Shown: positions 1-9,372, counted from the first letter of the stretch. The stretch is DNA of 64,000 nt from Geoglobus acetivorans (GCF_000789255.1 NZ_CP009552.1:372001-436000), one strand, 5' to 3'. The notes: generated from the letters alone by a model not told the origin. Translations and numbers: made by a program.

Positions 1-301
1 AGCGGAGGAGGCTATCAGGGCTGTAGAGGTCGTGGAGGGTCTCAACGGTTTCGTCGGAGTGGATGCTGTTGCCGGCAGTGAGACGTTCGTGATTGAAATA
101 AATGCCAGACTGACAACGCCATCGGTTGCGTTCAAATACGCTTACGGGGTGGGCTATGCTGAAATGAGGGAGATGATACTTAAGAATGGCCATGCTGAAT
201 TCAGGCCATTGAGGAGAATCATGCTTTTGAAAGGTAAGGGAGATGGATACGTTCAGCATGGAGAACATTCCATAATTTTAAAAACAATTCAGGAATTCTG
301 A
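1..301 (+). CDS. ATP-grasp ligase, C-terminal fragment (tyramine--L-glutamate ligase-like)
   Basis: The frame is open from the left edge of the window (codons from base 2) to the TGA at 299-301, so only about the last 99 residues are seen. The stretch V-E-I-N-A-R-L-T-T-P-S matches the metal-binding E-I-N-x-R motif that closes the ATP-grasp fold, and the following segment resembles MfnD, which joins glutamate to tyramine in methanofuran synthesis. A methanofuran role would fit the fwd operon at 21-25 kb, but other ATP-grasp ligases share this motif. The ATP-binding N-terminal part lies outside the window. The next gene starts 6 bases downstream and may be co-transcribed. Confidence 0.6.
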   Translation, partial: AEEAIRAVEVVEGLNGFVGVDAVAGSETFVIEINARLTTPSVAFKYAYGVGYAEMREMILKNGHAEFRPLRRIMLLKGKGDGYVQHGEHSIILKTIQEF

Positions 302-307
302 AGTCAA

Positions 308-1870
308 ATGTTTACGATTATCGTTCCCGCTCACAATGAGGCGAAAAGGCTGGAAGAGAGTATTGAAACACTTGTGAATTTTTTGAAGAAAAATTTTGAC
401 GAATTTGAGATAATCATAGCTGAAGATGGCTCCACTGACGGCACTGACAGAATAGCACAGAGCTTGGAGGAAAAATACTCTTTCGTCAGGCATCTGCACA
501 GCGATGATCGGCTCGGAAAGGGCAGGGCCATTTTTGAAGCTGCGAAGATTTCGAAGTTTCCTGTAGTTCTGTATATGGATGCTGACCTCTCGACCGATCT
601 AACACACATAAGGGATTTGCTCATTGCCATTGATGGGGGTTATGACATTGCCATCGGTTCGAGGCTGGTCAGGGGGAGTGAAATTAAAAGACCGCTGAAA
701 AGAGAACTTCCATCCAGACTTTACAATCTGCTCGCAAGAAAAATGCTCGGTTCAAATATAAGGGATCATCAGTGTGGCTTCAAGGCTTTCAGGAAGGACG
801 TGCTGCTTAAGCTCGGGGAAATGGCGAGAGATAACCACTGGTTCTGGGATACGGAAATACTTGTTCTCGCTCAGAAAAAGGGATACAGGATAAAGGAAAT
901 CCCGGTGAGATGGAAACATAATGAGGGAAGCTCAGTTAGCGTTATGAAAACCTCTCTTTATCTGTTCTCAAGTTTGCTCAGACACTCTGAAAGGGCGTTT
1001 CTGTACTTTTCCATAGGGGTTACCTTTTTGATCTTTGCAACGCTTGTGTACTTTGCAAATCCGGATAAACTGGTTCAGTCCTTCAGAGCTCTGAATTATG
1101 TAAACATCCTCATCGCATTCCTCATTTATCTTGCGTCTTTTCTCCTCAGGGGGGTGAGGTACGAGCACCTCATGAAAAACATCGGGGGTAGTGCAGGAGT
1201 GGGATATGCGGTGATGGCGACTGCCATAAGCCAGACCCTCAACATTCTCACGCCGGTGAGGATTGGCGATCTGGGAAGGGCTTATGTTTATTCGAGGAAG
1301 GGCATTTCCTACCAGACCAGCTTCAGCGGGCTTGCTGCTGAAAGGATATATGATGTGATTGCGATCCTTATAATAGCGTTTTTCAGCATTGCTTTTGTTG
1401 GAATGGCGTATTTCAGGATGCTTTTTTATGCAGTCATATTTCTCGGAATAATTATTGCTGGGGTAATCTTTCTCTCAAAGACGAGAGGATATGTGGCGAA
1501 GGTGATGGGGGACGCAAAGGGTCTGATATTTTCAAGAATGGCATTGTTTTTCATCCCTCTTTCCCTCTCCATATGGATGGTCGATGTTTTCGTATGTTAT
1601 ATTGTCCTCAGGTCTTTCTCCGATGTCCCCCTGTATCTCCCTGCATTTGCAGTGGCGATGGGAAATGTCGTCAAAATCCTGCCATTGACTCCTGGAGGAA
1701 TCGGGACGTATGAGGCAACACTAACTCTGATCCTGAGTTCGTGGATTGCCCGGGATAAGGCACTTGTCGTGGCAATAGCCGATCACGCCATCAAAAACAT
1801 CGGCACTCTGGTGCTTGGTTTGCTGTCTTCGATAAAACTGGGATTGAGCCTGAGGGAGATGAGAAAATGA
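308..1870 (+). CDS. GT2 glycosyltransferase fused to flippase-like membrane domain (AglD-like)
   Basis: A 520-residue two-domain protein. Residues 1 to about 235 form a family 2 glycosyltransferase of the dolichyl-phosphate sugar synthase type, with E-D-G-S-T-D-G near residue 40 and the D-A-D metal-binding motif near residue 91. From about residue 240 it becomes a polytopic membrane domain of the lysylphosphatidylglycerol synthase / UPF0104 type, with the typical T-P-G-G-I-G-T-Y-E segment near the C-terminus. This architecture is that of Haloferax AglD, which makes a sugar-charged dolichol phosphate for N-glycosylation. It follows the ATP-grasp gene by 6 bases and overlaps the DUF2298 gene by 4 (ATGA), so the two membrane genes are likely translationally coupled. 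The donor sugar cannot be read from sequence. Confidence 0.88.
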   Translation: MFTIIVPAHNEAKRLEESIETLVNFLKKNFDEFEIIIAEDGSTDGTDRIAQSLEEKYSFVRHLHSDDRLGKGRAIFEAAKISKFPVVLYMDADLSTDLTHIRDLLIAIDGGYDIAIGSRLVRGSEIKRPLKRELPSRLYNLLARKMLGSNIRDHQCGFKAFRKDVLLKLGEMARDNHWFWDTEILVLAQKKGYRIKEIPVRWKHNEGSSVSVMKTSLYLFSSLLRHSERAFLYFSIGVTFLIFATLVYFANPDKLVQSFRALNYVNILIAFLIYLASFLLRGVRYEHLMKNIGGSAGVGYAVMATAISQTLNILTPVRIGDLGRAYVYSRKGISYQTSFSGLAAERIYDVIAILIIAFFSIAFVGMAYFRMLFYAVIFLGIIIAGVIFLSKTRGYVAKVMGDAKGLIFSRMALFFIPLSLSIWMVDVFVCYIVLRSFSDVPLYLPAFAVAMGNVVKILPLTPGGIGTYEATLTLILSSWIARDKALVVAIADHAIKNIGTLVLGLLSSIKLGLSLREMRK

Positions 1871-3702
1871 CTGACGTCGTTTCCGGTCTGATAGTACTTG
1901 TAGTGGCCATGGTCTTTCTCTCGAATCTGTTTGAGCATTACTACATTTCGAAACTGCTTTCAGTTGTTCTGCTGTCTTTCATAATCTATGCTTTAGCCCA
2001 TTTCACCGACTTCAGCACGGCATTCATGATTTCCATAATTGCGGTATCTGCCCCCATTGCTTATCGTATGTGGAAGAGGAGGTTCAGGATAGACTTTGAG
2101 GTTGAAGCTGTCTTTATCCTGGCATTTGCATTTTTCCTTTTCCTGAGAAGCCTTGTTCCCGACATCAACGGGGCGGAGAAGTTCATGGACATGGCATTTC
2201 TCAACTCGGTTCTGAATGCTGAACGTTTTCCGCCACCTGATCCGTACTTTGCAGGTGGGATGCTGAACGTGTACTACTACTTCGGCCACGTGCTTTCTGC
2301 GGTGATCGTGAAACTCTCAATGCTCCCTCCTGAATATGGTTATAACGTTGCCATGGCTTTTTTTTCGGCTGCAAGTGTTTCTGCCGTTTATGGACTGGCA
2401 AGGGATATGGGTGTCGGCAAATTTGCGGTTGTTGTCCTTATTGCCGGAGTTCCGTATTCTGTTTATGAGCTGTTATCAACTCTTTCGACGGGAAATCTCC
2501 CCGGGTATCTGTTTTACTGGAATTCAACGAGGATATTTTCTGACAGCACTTTTGGCCATGCCATAACTGAATTTCCTTACTTCAGCTTTATCCATGCAGA
2601 CCTGCATGCTCACGTTATAGCAATTCCCCTCAAAATACTGTTTATAGGGATTCTTTACAGGTTTTACAGAGAAAATGAGTATGCTCTTGCAATTTCTCTC
2701 ATGAATTTCGCCCTTTTTGCGACGAATTCCTGGGATGCACCTGCTTTCTTTCTGCTATCCTCCGCTCTTCTGATTTACAAGGACAGGAGTTACTGGCCAA
2801 TCGTGGCTCTGTCTGCAATCCTTATCCTGATCTTCAGACTCGAAATGAATGCGAATGCTACCTTTAGCTTCTCAACTGAGTTCAGCAGTATAACTGAGTT
2901 TTTGCTCTTCTGGGGTTTCTTTGCAATCCTGCTTTATGCGAGGTATTATGGGGCTGTGAGGAATAAGCCTGTGTATCTTCTGATTGCAGTGCTTTCGCCG
3001 GTTTTTCCTCCGGCCATTTTCTTCCCGATTCTGCTTTATGCAGCTGAAAAAAGGGAATTTACCGATTTCCTTGTAATGCTTTCGATCCTCACAATCGCTG
3101 GGTGTGAGGTTGTTGTTATAGATTTCAGAATGAACACGTATTTCAAGTTCTATCTTCTTGCCTGGACGCTGCTCATTCCTGCTGCCTCAGAGGGACTCAG
3201 AGTAATTTATGAAAGGCGGAAGAGTATAGCCATACTCATCATGGCGCTGATGCTTATTTATCCAGCTGTCGCAACACCCGTAAGGCACTACAAGCACGAA
3301 TTCTCTCTGGATGGACTTAAGTTCATGCGGGACAGCTATCCCGGGGATTATTATGCTGTGAAATTCCTTTACGGAAAGAATGCGGTCGTTATCGAGGGAG
3401 TGGAGGGCAGTTATTCCTACGGCGGAAGGATTGCAACCTTTACCGGGAATCAGGCAGTCATAGCCTGGCCAAATCACGAGGTGCACTGGAGGGACAACGG
3501 TGACGAGCTTTCGAAGAGAATATCTGATGTGAGGGCAGTGTACACATCCTCATGCCCGGTTTCTCAGGAAATAGCGAGAAAGTATGGTGCCGGATATATC
3601 GTATATGGTGCTTATGAGCGGAAACTTTATGGTGAAAGCAATTTCAGCTGCATGGATAAGGTTTTTGATGAGTACGGTACTGAAATTTACGAGGTGGATT
3701 GA
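1867..3702 (+). CDS. DUF2298 polytopic membrane protein
   Basis: A 611-residue membrane protein with a dozen or so hydrophobic segments and a soluble C-terminal tail of about 140 residues. The segments N-G-A-E-K-F-M-D-M, P-P-P-D-P-Y-F-A-G-G and H-A-D-L-H-A-H are hallmarks of the DUF2298 (Chlor_Arch_YYY) family of archaea and Chloroflexi, thought to be GT-C-like glycan enzymes; the acidic and histidine residues probably face the active site. It starts in an ATGA overlap with the AglD-like gene, which supports a shared glycan or lipid-linked sugar role. No reaction is established for the family. Confidence 0.82.
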   Translation: MTDVVSGLIVLVVAMVFLSNLFEHYYISKLLSVVLLSFIIYALAHFTDFSTAFMISIIAVSAPIAYRMWKRRFRIDFEVEAVFILAFAFFLFLRSLVPDINGAEKFMDMAFLNSVLNAERFPPPDPYFAGGMLNVYYYFGHVLSAVIVKLSMLPPEYGYNVAMAFFSAASVSAVYGLARDMGVGKFAVVVLIAGVPYSVYELLSTLSTGNLPGYLFYWNSTRIFSDSTFGHAITEFPYFSFIHADLHAHVIAIPLKILFIGILYRFYRENEYALAISLMNFALFATNSWDAPAFFLLSSALLIYKDRSYWPIVALSAILILIFRLEMNANATFSFSTEFSSITEFLLFWGFFAILLYARYYGAVRNKPVYLLIAVLSPVFPPAIFFPILLYAAEKREFTDFLVMLSILTIAGCEVVVIDFRMNTYFKFYLLAWTLLIPAASEGLRVIYERRKSIAILIMALMLIYPAVATPVRHYKHEFSLDGLKFMRDSYPGDYYAVKFLYGKNAVVIEGVEGSYSYGGRIATFTGNQAVIAWPNHEVHWRDNGDELSKRISDVRAVYTSSCPVSQEIARKYGAGYIVYGAYERKLYGESNFSCMDKVFDEYGTEIYEVD

Positions 3703-3934
3703 AAAACCTCTTCGGATGGTGTGAAACAGAACCTGCCGTTGAAGCACAGTCCTCCGTTACCAATCCAGTACCTGCAGGAATACCAGTGGCATTCTCCGGG
3801 CAGAATTTTTCGTTTGTATTTTTCACACAGCATGTTATATTGCAAAATATGCACAGATGTATATATCTGTTTCTGTGTGTCTGAGAGACTGTGTGAACTT
3901 ATGTACATGAACAGGTTGCTGACAGCCATCCACT

Positions 3935-5356
3935 TTAAAATTCTATTCCTGCCTTTTCCATGGAGATTTCAAATTCTCTCCTGATCCTGTTCTTTCTGTA
4001 ACCCATATCGATCCTGTCCCACGGAAATTCATAGTCTGGGGAAAACCCTTCGAGGAATCTTTCCAGCCGGAATTTTCTGATCGTGCTGAGTCTAAGCTTT
4101 CTGTCCAGAAAATCTCCGATGCTTTCGTCTCCACGGGAGATTACGGTTTGAACTGCAAATCTTTCAATGCTCTCGATTTCCACATCTGCAATTCTTCTCA
4201 GCTTGGAGTACAGGTAGTCTCTTTTCTTTTTCAGCTCTTTTATATTCTCCATTGCGTTTTTCGACAGGTCTCCGCCATAAGGCAGCCACTGAAATGGCGT
4301 ATGGGGTTTCGGGACAAGCGGGTTTATGGAAACCTGTACACTCTTTCCGAGATTTCTTATCTTTTCTACCATCCTCACAATTTCGTCCAGGTCGCTGTAG
4401 GTCTCTCCGGGCAGACCGAACATGAAATACAGCTTGATTTTTTTTGCACTGGAGATTTCTGCGGCCTGCATGACATCTTCTTCGCTTATGCCTTTGTTCA
4501 GGACCTCTCTGAGCCTCTCGCTTCCGGCTTCCGGTGCAATGGTCAGGGTTTTAACCTCACCCAGGAGTTCTGCATGTTCCTCATCAAACCTGTCAGCCCT
4601 GATGGATGATGGTGAAACCTCATAGCCCAGATTCTGGAGTTCGGAGACTATCTCAAGGAACTCGGGATGATCGGTGGGCGATGGGGCTATCAGGGCAACC
4701 TTACCTGCCAGTCCGATGTTCTCCTCGGCTATCTCGATTATGCTGTCTCTGCTTCTCCATCTTGGCGGCGAGTAAATCTGTCTGACAATGCAGAACCTGC
4801 AACCTCTCGGGCATCCCCGCCCCATCTCTATCAGTATTGCCTTACCGTACGCTCCTTCTGCGACAATCTGCCTCTTCATCTCTGTGTCGAGGCTAACAGA
4901 TCTCCGTTTATTCGAGCGGGGAAACAGACCTTCGACTGATTCATCCTCTATTATGCTTTTCACAGCATTTTCTGCCTCACCGATGAATACTCTATCAAAG
5001 TGCTTCAGGTACGGGAACGGATTCTGGATTATGCACGGACCTCCTGCGATTTTTTTACCTGCGAACCCGGATGAGTTCAGAATTCTGAGTGCGCTGAACG
5101 CATCCTCTTCGTACTGTATCGAAAACAGCGCCACGTCAAATTTTTCGAGCGGCGTAGCGGATTCAACACTTCTCAAGCCGTTGAACACATCTGTGTAAAA
5201 TCTCTCTGCGATGTAATTTTCTTCCCTGTTTATTTCGAAATACAGTCTCTGAATTCCTGTGTTGCTTATCCCGCCAACGTATCTGTTTGGATAGATGACT
5301 GCAATTCTTCTGGCTTTACTTGAAAATTTTTTAAAAAAGGGGTTGAACTCTCTCAT
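3935..5356 (-). CDS. Radical SAM protein with B12-binding-like N-terminus
   Basis: A 473-residue protein. The first 150 residues have the layout of a cobalamin-binding Rossmann domain (I-A-V-I-Y-P-N-R-Y, then G-G-P, then F-I-G-E-A-E). Near residue 185 comes C-P-R-G-C-R-F-C, the CxxxCxxC cluster motif of radical SAM enzymes, followed by S-S-I-R-A-D and G-L-P-G-E-T, typical of B12-type radical SAM proteins. The substrate is unknown. It overlaps the end of ilvN by 4 bases (ATGA), so it is the third gene of an ilvB-ilvN-rSAM operon. Convergent with the DUF2298 gene, separated by 232 bases in which nothing was recognised. Confidence 0.82.
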   Translation of the reverse strand: MREFNPFFKKFSSKARRIAVIYPNRYVGGISNTGIQRLYFEINREENYIAERFYTDVFNGLRSVESATPLEKFDVALFSIQYEEDAFSALRILNSSGFAGKKIAGGPCIIQNPFPYLKHFDRVFIGEAENAVKSIIEDESVEGLFPRSNKRRSVSLDTEMKRQIVAEGAYGKAILIEMGRGCPRGCRFCIVRQIYSPPRWRSRDSIIEIAEENIGLAGKVALIAPSPTDHPEFLEIVSELQNLGYEVSPSSIRADRFDEEHAELLGEVKTLTIAPEAGSERLREVLNKGISEEDVMQAAEISSAKKIKLYFMFGLPGETYSDLDEIVRMVEKIRNLGKSVQVSINPLVPKPHTPFQWLPYGGDLSKNAMENIKELKKKRDYLYSKLRRIADVEIESIERFAVQTVISRGDESIGDFLDRKLRLSTIRKFRLERFLEGFSPDYEFPWDRIDMGYRKNRIRREFEISMEKAGIEF

Positions 5357-5838
5357 TCCAGCGCCTTACTGCCTCTCTGCATCGCTATTTTTCCTGTTCT
5401 CGTAACTTCCTTTATCCCGTACTGCTTCATCAGGTCTATGAATGCGCTGATCTTGTCTTCATCTCCGGTAACCTCTACTATCAGCGAGTCTCTTGCCACG
5501 TCCACTATTCTTGCTCTGAATATGTTGGCTATCTCAATGATCTCTGCTCTGCTCTGAGGTGTTGCGGAGACCTTCACCAGCGCGAGCTCCCTTTCAACTG
5601 AATTTTTGCTGACATCACTGACCTTTATAACCTCGATCAGCTTGTTCAGCTGTTTTGTAACCTGTTCGATTGTCCTGTCATCTCCGGAGACGACAATTGT
5701 CATTCTCGATACTCCATGTTTTTCAGTAATTCCGACTGCCAGGCTCTCGATGTTGAATCCTCGTCTTCTGAATAGCCCCGCAACTCTGGCAAGGACTCCC
5801 GGGCGGTCTTCAACAAGAACTGCTATTGTGTGTCTCAT
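5353..5838 (-). CDS. ilvN: Acetolactate synthase, regulatory small subunit
   Basis: At 161 residues this is the usual length for the small subunit. The N-terminal ACT domain is clear (V-L-V-E-D-R-P-G-V-L-A-R-V-A-G-L-F-R-R-R-G-F-N-I), the segment that binds valine for feedback inhibition in known IlvN/IlvH proteins, and the C-terminal domain has I-A-N-I-F-R-A-R-I-V-D-V. It regulates the catalytic subunit encoded 3 bases upstream, in the first common step of valine, leucine and isoleucine synthesis. It overlaps the following radical SAM gene. Confidence 0.95.
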   Translation of the reverse strand: MRHTIAVLVEDRPGVLARVAGLFRRRGFNIESLAVGITEKHGVSRMTIVVSGDDRTIEQVTKQLNKLIEVIKVSDVSKNSVERELALVKVSATPQSRAEIIEIANIFRARIVDVARDSLIVEVTGDEDKISAFIDLMKQYGIKEVTRTGKIAMQRGSKALE

Positions 5839-5841
5839 CTC

Positions 5842-7509
5842 TCACACCTCCTCGTCGATAACCTCGTGCAGAGCAGCTCCAGCCGGCACCATCGGATAGA
5901 CGTTTTCGAGCCTGTCAACCCTGAAGTCTATAACCACCGGGGCGTCGATCTCGAACGCCTCCTTAAGAGCGTCCTCGACCTCCGACGGTTTCTCGACGGT
6001 CATGCCCACAGCGCCAAACCCCTCGGCAATCTTTTCAATGCTCATTTCCTTGCACCTGAGACATGTTGCAGAGTAGCGCTCGTCGTAGAACAGCTCCTGC
6101 CACTGTCTGACCATTCCGAGGAACATGTTGTTCAGAACTGCCACCTTCACATTGATCCCGTAGTCAACGCAGGTTGCGAGCTCCTGAACGTTCATCAGGA
6201 AGCTGCCATCTCCGGCTATGTCAACAACCTGTTTTTCCGGAAATGCTGTTTTTGCACCCATTGCTGCCGGAAAACCGAAACCCATCGTTCCGAGACCGCC
6301 GGACGTTATGAACTGCCTCGGCCTCTTGACCTTAAAGTACTGTGCAGCCCACATCTGGTTCTGACCAACTTCTGTTGTAATGATCGCATCTGGCTGAAGC
6401 TCCCATATCTTTTCGATAACATACTGGGGTTTGATTTTTTCATCATCCTTCCTGTATCTCAGAGGGTATGATTTTTTCCAGCCTTCGACCCTGTCCTCCC
6501 ACTCCTTTCTTTTTCTGTAGGTTATGTTGGTAATTAGCTCCTGAAGAATCAGCTTTGCATCCCCCACAATCGGAACATCTATCTCAATGTTCTTCCCTAT
6601 CTCGGCGGGGTCAATATCTATGTGGATTATCTTCGCATCGGGAGCAAAATCGGAAACCCTTCCTGTCGTCCTGTCAGAGAACCTTATTCCAATGGCAATC
6701 AGCAGGTCGCTTTCCTGGACGGCGTAATTTGCATACTTTGTACCGTGCATTCCTATGAATCCGAGGCTTAGTGGATGGGTTTCGGGAATCGCACCCTTGC
6801 CCATGAGGCTTGTCGCAACGTATGCTGGAATTGTCTCGGCAAGTTTTGTAAGCTCTTCACTCGCGTTGGAGAGTATGACTCCGCCTCCCGCAAGAATTAC
6901 CGGCCTTTCGGCCTTCATTATCAGTTCGGCAGCCTTCTTTATCTGTCTGGGATGTCCCCGGTACTTTGGCCTGTATCCCGGGAGAGTGATTTTTTCAGGG
7001 TAATCGAATTCAACCTCTGCTGTTGTAACGTCTTTTGGCAGGTCTATCAGCACGGGACCCGGCCTTCCTGTGCCTGCAATGTGGAATGCTTCTTTTATTG
7101 TTTTCAGAAGCTCATTTTCGTCCGTAACCAGATAGTTGTGTTTCGTAACAGGCATGGTTATTCCAGTTATGTCCGCCTCCTGAAATGCATCGTTACCAAT
7201 TAAACTCCTTGCAACCTGTCCGGTCATTACGACGATGGGTGATGAATCCATGTATGCCGTGGCGATTCCTGTAACCGTGTTTGTTGCCCCCGGACCGGAT
7301 GTGGCAAATGCAACACCCACCTTTCCAGAGGCTCTCGCATATCCGTCTGCTGCATGCACTGCTGCCTGTTCGTGCCTCGTCAGGATGTGTTTTATGCCAG
7401 AATCGAATAGAGCATCATACACTTCTATTATTGCGCCTCCCGGTATTCCGAAAATGTGCTTAACACCCTCTTTTTCCAGAGCTTTGATAATAGCATCAGC
7501 CGCTCTCAT
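5842..7509 (-). CDS. ilvB: Acetolactate synthase, catalytic large subunit
   Basis: A 555-residue thiamine diphosphate enzyme that condenses two pyruvates, or pyruvate and 2-oxobutyrate. The N-terminal domain has F-G-I-P-G-G-A-I and the ThDP-activating Glu in R-H-E-Q-A-A; the C-terminal domain has the G-D-G-S-F-L-M-N ThDP/Mg motif. The ATG at 7509 follows a GGTGGTGG stretch that can act as ribosome-binding site. ilvB leads the ilvB-ilvN-radical SAM operon. The predicted TATA box lies about 110 bases upstream, leaving a leader of roughly 90 bases with two valine-rich mini-ORFs described separately. Confidence 0.96.
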   Translation of the reverse strand: MRAADAIIKALEKEGVKHIFGIPGGAIIEVYDALFDSGIKHILTRHEQAAVHAADGYARASGKVGVAFATSGPGATNTVTGIATAYMDSSPIVVMTGQVARSLIGNDAFQEADITGITMPVTKHNYLVTDENELLKTIKEAFHIAGTGRPGPVLIDLPKDVTTAEVEFDYPEKITLPGYRPKYRGHPRQIKKAAELIMKAERPVILAGGGVILSNASEELTKLAETIPAYVATSLMGKGAIPETHPLSLGFIGMHGTKYANYAVQESDLLIAIGIRFSDRTTGRVSDFAPDAKIIHIDIDPAEIGKNIEIDVPIVGDAKLILQELITNITYRKRKEWEDRVEGWKKSYPLRYRKDDEKIKPQYVIEKIWELQPDAIITTEVGQNQMWAAQYFKVKRPRQFITSGGLGTMGFGFPAAMGAKTAFPEKQVVDIAGDGSFLMNVQELATCVDYGINVKVAVLNNMFLGMVRQWQELFYDERYSATCLRCKEMSIEKIAEGFGAVGMTVEKPSEVEDALKEAFEIDAPVVIDFRVDRLENVYPMVPAGAALHEVIDEEV

Positions 7510-7528
7510 AAACCACCACCACTAACAT
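7496..7528 (-). CDS. Putative second ilvB leader mini-ORF (Leu and Val run)
   Basis: An ATG at 7528 opens a 10-codon frame reading [10 protein letters not shown]-stop, ending inside codon 5 of ilvB in another frame. Four consecutive valine codons (three GTG, one GTT) directly before the start of a valine-synthesis gene are suggestive of a leader peptide whose translation depends on charged tRNA-Val. The same bases are the GGTGGTGG stretch that may be the ilvB ribosome-binding site, so the valine run could be a by-product. Seen in sequence; function inferred. Confidence 0.35.
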   Translation of the reverse strand: MLVVVVYESG

Positions 7529-7535
7529 GGAAAAT

Positions 7536-7598
7536 TCAGCATACTACTACACTCAAAAAGAGATTGCACAGTTCTGCTAGTCTGCTGCACTTTCGCAT
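7536..7598 (-). CDS. Putative first ilvB leader peptide (20 codons, ends Leu-Ser-Val-Val-Val-Cys)
   Basis: An ATG at 7598 opens a 20-codon frame ending in TGA at 7538-7536. It has four leucines and a terminal run of three identical valine codons (GTA GTA GTA). The ATG sits about 26 bases from the centre of the TATA box at 7620-7629, where an archaeal transcript is expected to begin, so it would be a leaderless mini-gene at the 5' end of the ilvBN mRNA. Stalling at the valine codons could control the downstream mini-ORF or ilvB. No such leader is described in the archaeal ilv genes I know of; the call rests on position and codon content. Confidence 0.42.
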   Translation of the reverse strand: MRKCSRLAELCNLFLSVVVC

Positions 7599-7617
7599 TG
7601 ACCCAACATCTGGGAAT

Positions 7618-7637
7618 GAATTTAAATAGTTTTTCAT
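7618..7637 (-). promoter_or_regulatory. BRE/TATA promoter of ilvBN
   Basis: On the minus strand an A-rich BRE-like stretch (GAAAAA) runs into TATTTAAA, a good archaeal TATA box. Its distance predicts a start of transcription near 7597, at the ATG of the first leader mini-ORF and far upstream of ilvB. Confidence 0.6.
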
Positions 7638-7678
7638 GGTTTTCAGACGAATTGGTCTGTTACAAATAAAAAATGAAT

Positions 7679-9367
7679 TCATGAGGCTATGAACAGCAGA
7701 AGGTAGACCGCAAAGATCAGACAGACTATCAGCACTCCGTAGCCTGCACTGAGCTCCCTGAGCCTCACACTCGCTATTGCCTTGAACTTCGATGTCATCT
7801 CGAGGAACCTCCTGTCCAGCTCCTTGGAAAACTCCGTGAACCTCACACTGTAGTCAATGAAGTATCTTCCAAGGACTCTGGGCAGCCAGTCCGTGTCGAG
7901 AACGATTTTCGCCTCTCCTCTGAGCTTGTCCCTCATTAGCCAGAAGGCGAAGAACGTGAATAGCAGCAGCTGGCTCATTGCCAAGACCTTTGCCGGGGCG
8001 TAGGGATGGTACTCGACCGGATACGGCAGTATGGAATACAGGAGCTTGTATCCGGGATACGTTCCAAAGAATACATTCAGCAGTGCAAGTATCGCCATTC
8101 CCGCAAGCATGTTCTTCGGCGGTTCTCTCGCCTCGATTTCGGGCTCCTTGGAGAACCACACGTTCCAGGGCAGCTTCAATCCCGTGTGCAGGAATGTTCC
8201 CACACTCGCACCCTCGAGCAGCAGCCATACCAAAGGCAAATTAGCCTCAGCCGAAGCATACACTGTCATGTTCTTGCTCACGAATCCACTGAAAAGCGGG
8301 AATGCCGAGATGGAGAAAGCTCCGACCATGTACAGCCAGAAAGTTATCGGCATGTATCTGTAAATCCCGCCAAGCTCCGTGAACTTGCTCCTGCCTGTAA
8401 CGTGTATGACCGCACCCATTCCCATGAATAACAAAGCTTTGTACAGGATGTGCGTGAAGGCATGAGACGTCGCGCCGTTTATTGCCATTGCTGTGCCTAT
8501 TCCCACTCCCGCGACCATGTATCCGACCTGGGAGATGATGTGGTACGACAGCAGTCTCCTGCCATCATTCTCCAGGACGGCGAAGATGACTCCGTACATG
8601 GCCATTATCGCACCAAGCCACATCAGAATTTCTTCTCCTGCAAACCCCCTTGCGAGGGTGTAAACGGCGGTCTTTGTCGTGAAGGCCGTGAGATACACCG
8701 CTCCTGTAACCGTCGCTTCAGGATAGGCATCCGGCAACCAGGCATGCAGTGGTGGGACCGCAGCGTTTATGATGAATCCGAGCAGCATGAGGTAGTATGC
8801 GTAACCGATGGATGGGTCAAAGTGGTAGAATGCTATGCTTCCGGTCTGGAAGACATACATTACGATACCTGCAAGCAGGCACAGACCGCCAAAGAGGTGC
8901 CAGAGGGCATATCTGAACCCGGCACTCTCTGCACTCTTAGTCCTTCTGAACCAGATCAGGAACAGGGACGCAAGAGCCATTATCTCCCAGAAGACGTAGA
9001 GAGTAAAGACGTCACCTGCAAAAACCGCTCCGAGAGCGCTGCCGACGTACATCATCGCCGAAAAATGCTCGCGTCTGTCGGCATGAAGGGCATAGACGTT
9101 CATTGCTATTGCAGCGAGGGAGAAAACATACGCAAAAACCATTGCAAGCCTGTCCACTCTTGCAAGGACAAGCTCGTAGTCGAGGAAGTGCAGCTTCAGT
9201 GCTGTGAACGGGATTTCCCCAAAGTAACCGAGGGATGTTAGCAGGAGTATTGACAGGGATGAAAGAGGGAGCAGAATGAACAGAATCTGCTCAGCTCTCC
9301 TTGACCTGATGAATGGAATCAGGAGGGCTCCAAGAATTATGACAATACCGGGGTGAATCCAGGTCAT
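7679..9367 (-). CDS. Mrp/Mbh-type antiporter subunit, NuoL/M/N family (third copy)
   Basis: A 562-residue polytopic protein of the proton-conducting NuoL/MrpA/MrpD family: V-F-W-E-I-M-A-L-A-S near residue 130 holds the conserved membrane Glu, and the lysine-bearing helices with H-A-W-L-P-D-A-Y-P-E and H-A-F-T-H-I-L-Y-K-A-L-L-F-M are present. A long C-terminal extension (residues 460-562) with a charged amphipathic stretch and a final helix recalls NuoL/HyfB-type subunits. It is the last gene of the Mrp operon, 5 bases after the 79-residue gene. With the genes at 9609 and 11078 it makes three antiporter-type subunits, where the classical Mrp complex has MrpA and MrpD. Confidence 0.88.
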   Translation of the reverse strand: MTWIHPGIVIILGALLIPFIRSRRAEQILFILLPLSSLSILLLTSLGYFGEIPFTALKLHFLDYELVLARVDRLAMVFAYVFSLAAIAMNVYALHADRREHFSAMMYVGSALGAVFAGDVFTLYVFWEIMALASLFLIWFRRTKSAESAGFRYALWHLFGGLCLLAGIVMYVFQTGSIAFYHFDPSIGYAYYLMLLGFIINAAVPPLHAWLPDAYPEATVTGAVYLTAFTTKTAVYTLARGFAGEEILMWLGAIMAMYGVIFAVLENDGRRLLSYHIISQVGYMVAGVGIGTAMAINGATSHAFTHILYKALLFMGMGAVIHVTGRSKFTELGGIYRYMPITFWLYMVGAFSISAFPLFSGFVSKNMTVYASAEANLPLVWLLLEGASVGTFLHTGLKLPWNVWFSKEPEIEAREPPKNMLAGMAILALLNVFFGTYPGYKLLYSILPYPVEYHPYAPAKVLAMSQLLLFTFFAFWLMRDKLRGEAKIVLDTDWLPRVLGRYFIDYSVRFTEFSKELDRRFLEMTSKFKAIASVRLRELSAGYGVLIVCLIFAVYLLLFIAS

Positions 9368-9372
9368 TCATC

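Noticed and set aside
7602-7614. Short CCCA-N5-TGGG inverted repeat between the ilvB TATA box and start as an operator
   Set aside because: Four-base arms are too short to separate from chance.
8450-9241. 263-codon plus-strand frame opposite the Mrp subunit gene
   Set aside because: It is antisense to a well-supported antiporter gene, has a cysteine- and histidine-rich non-protein-like composition and no recognisable domain.
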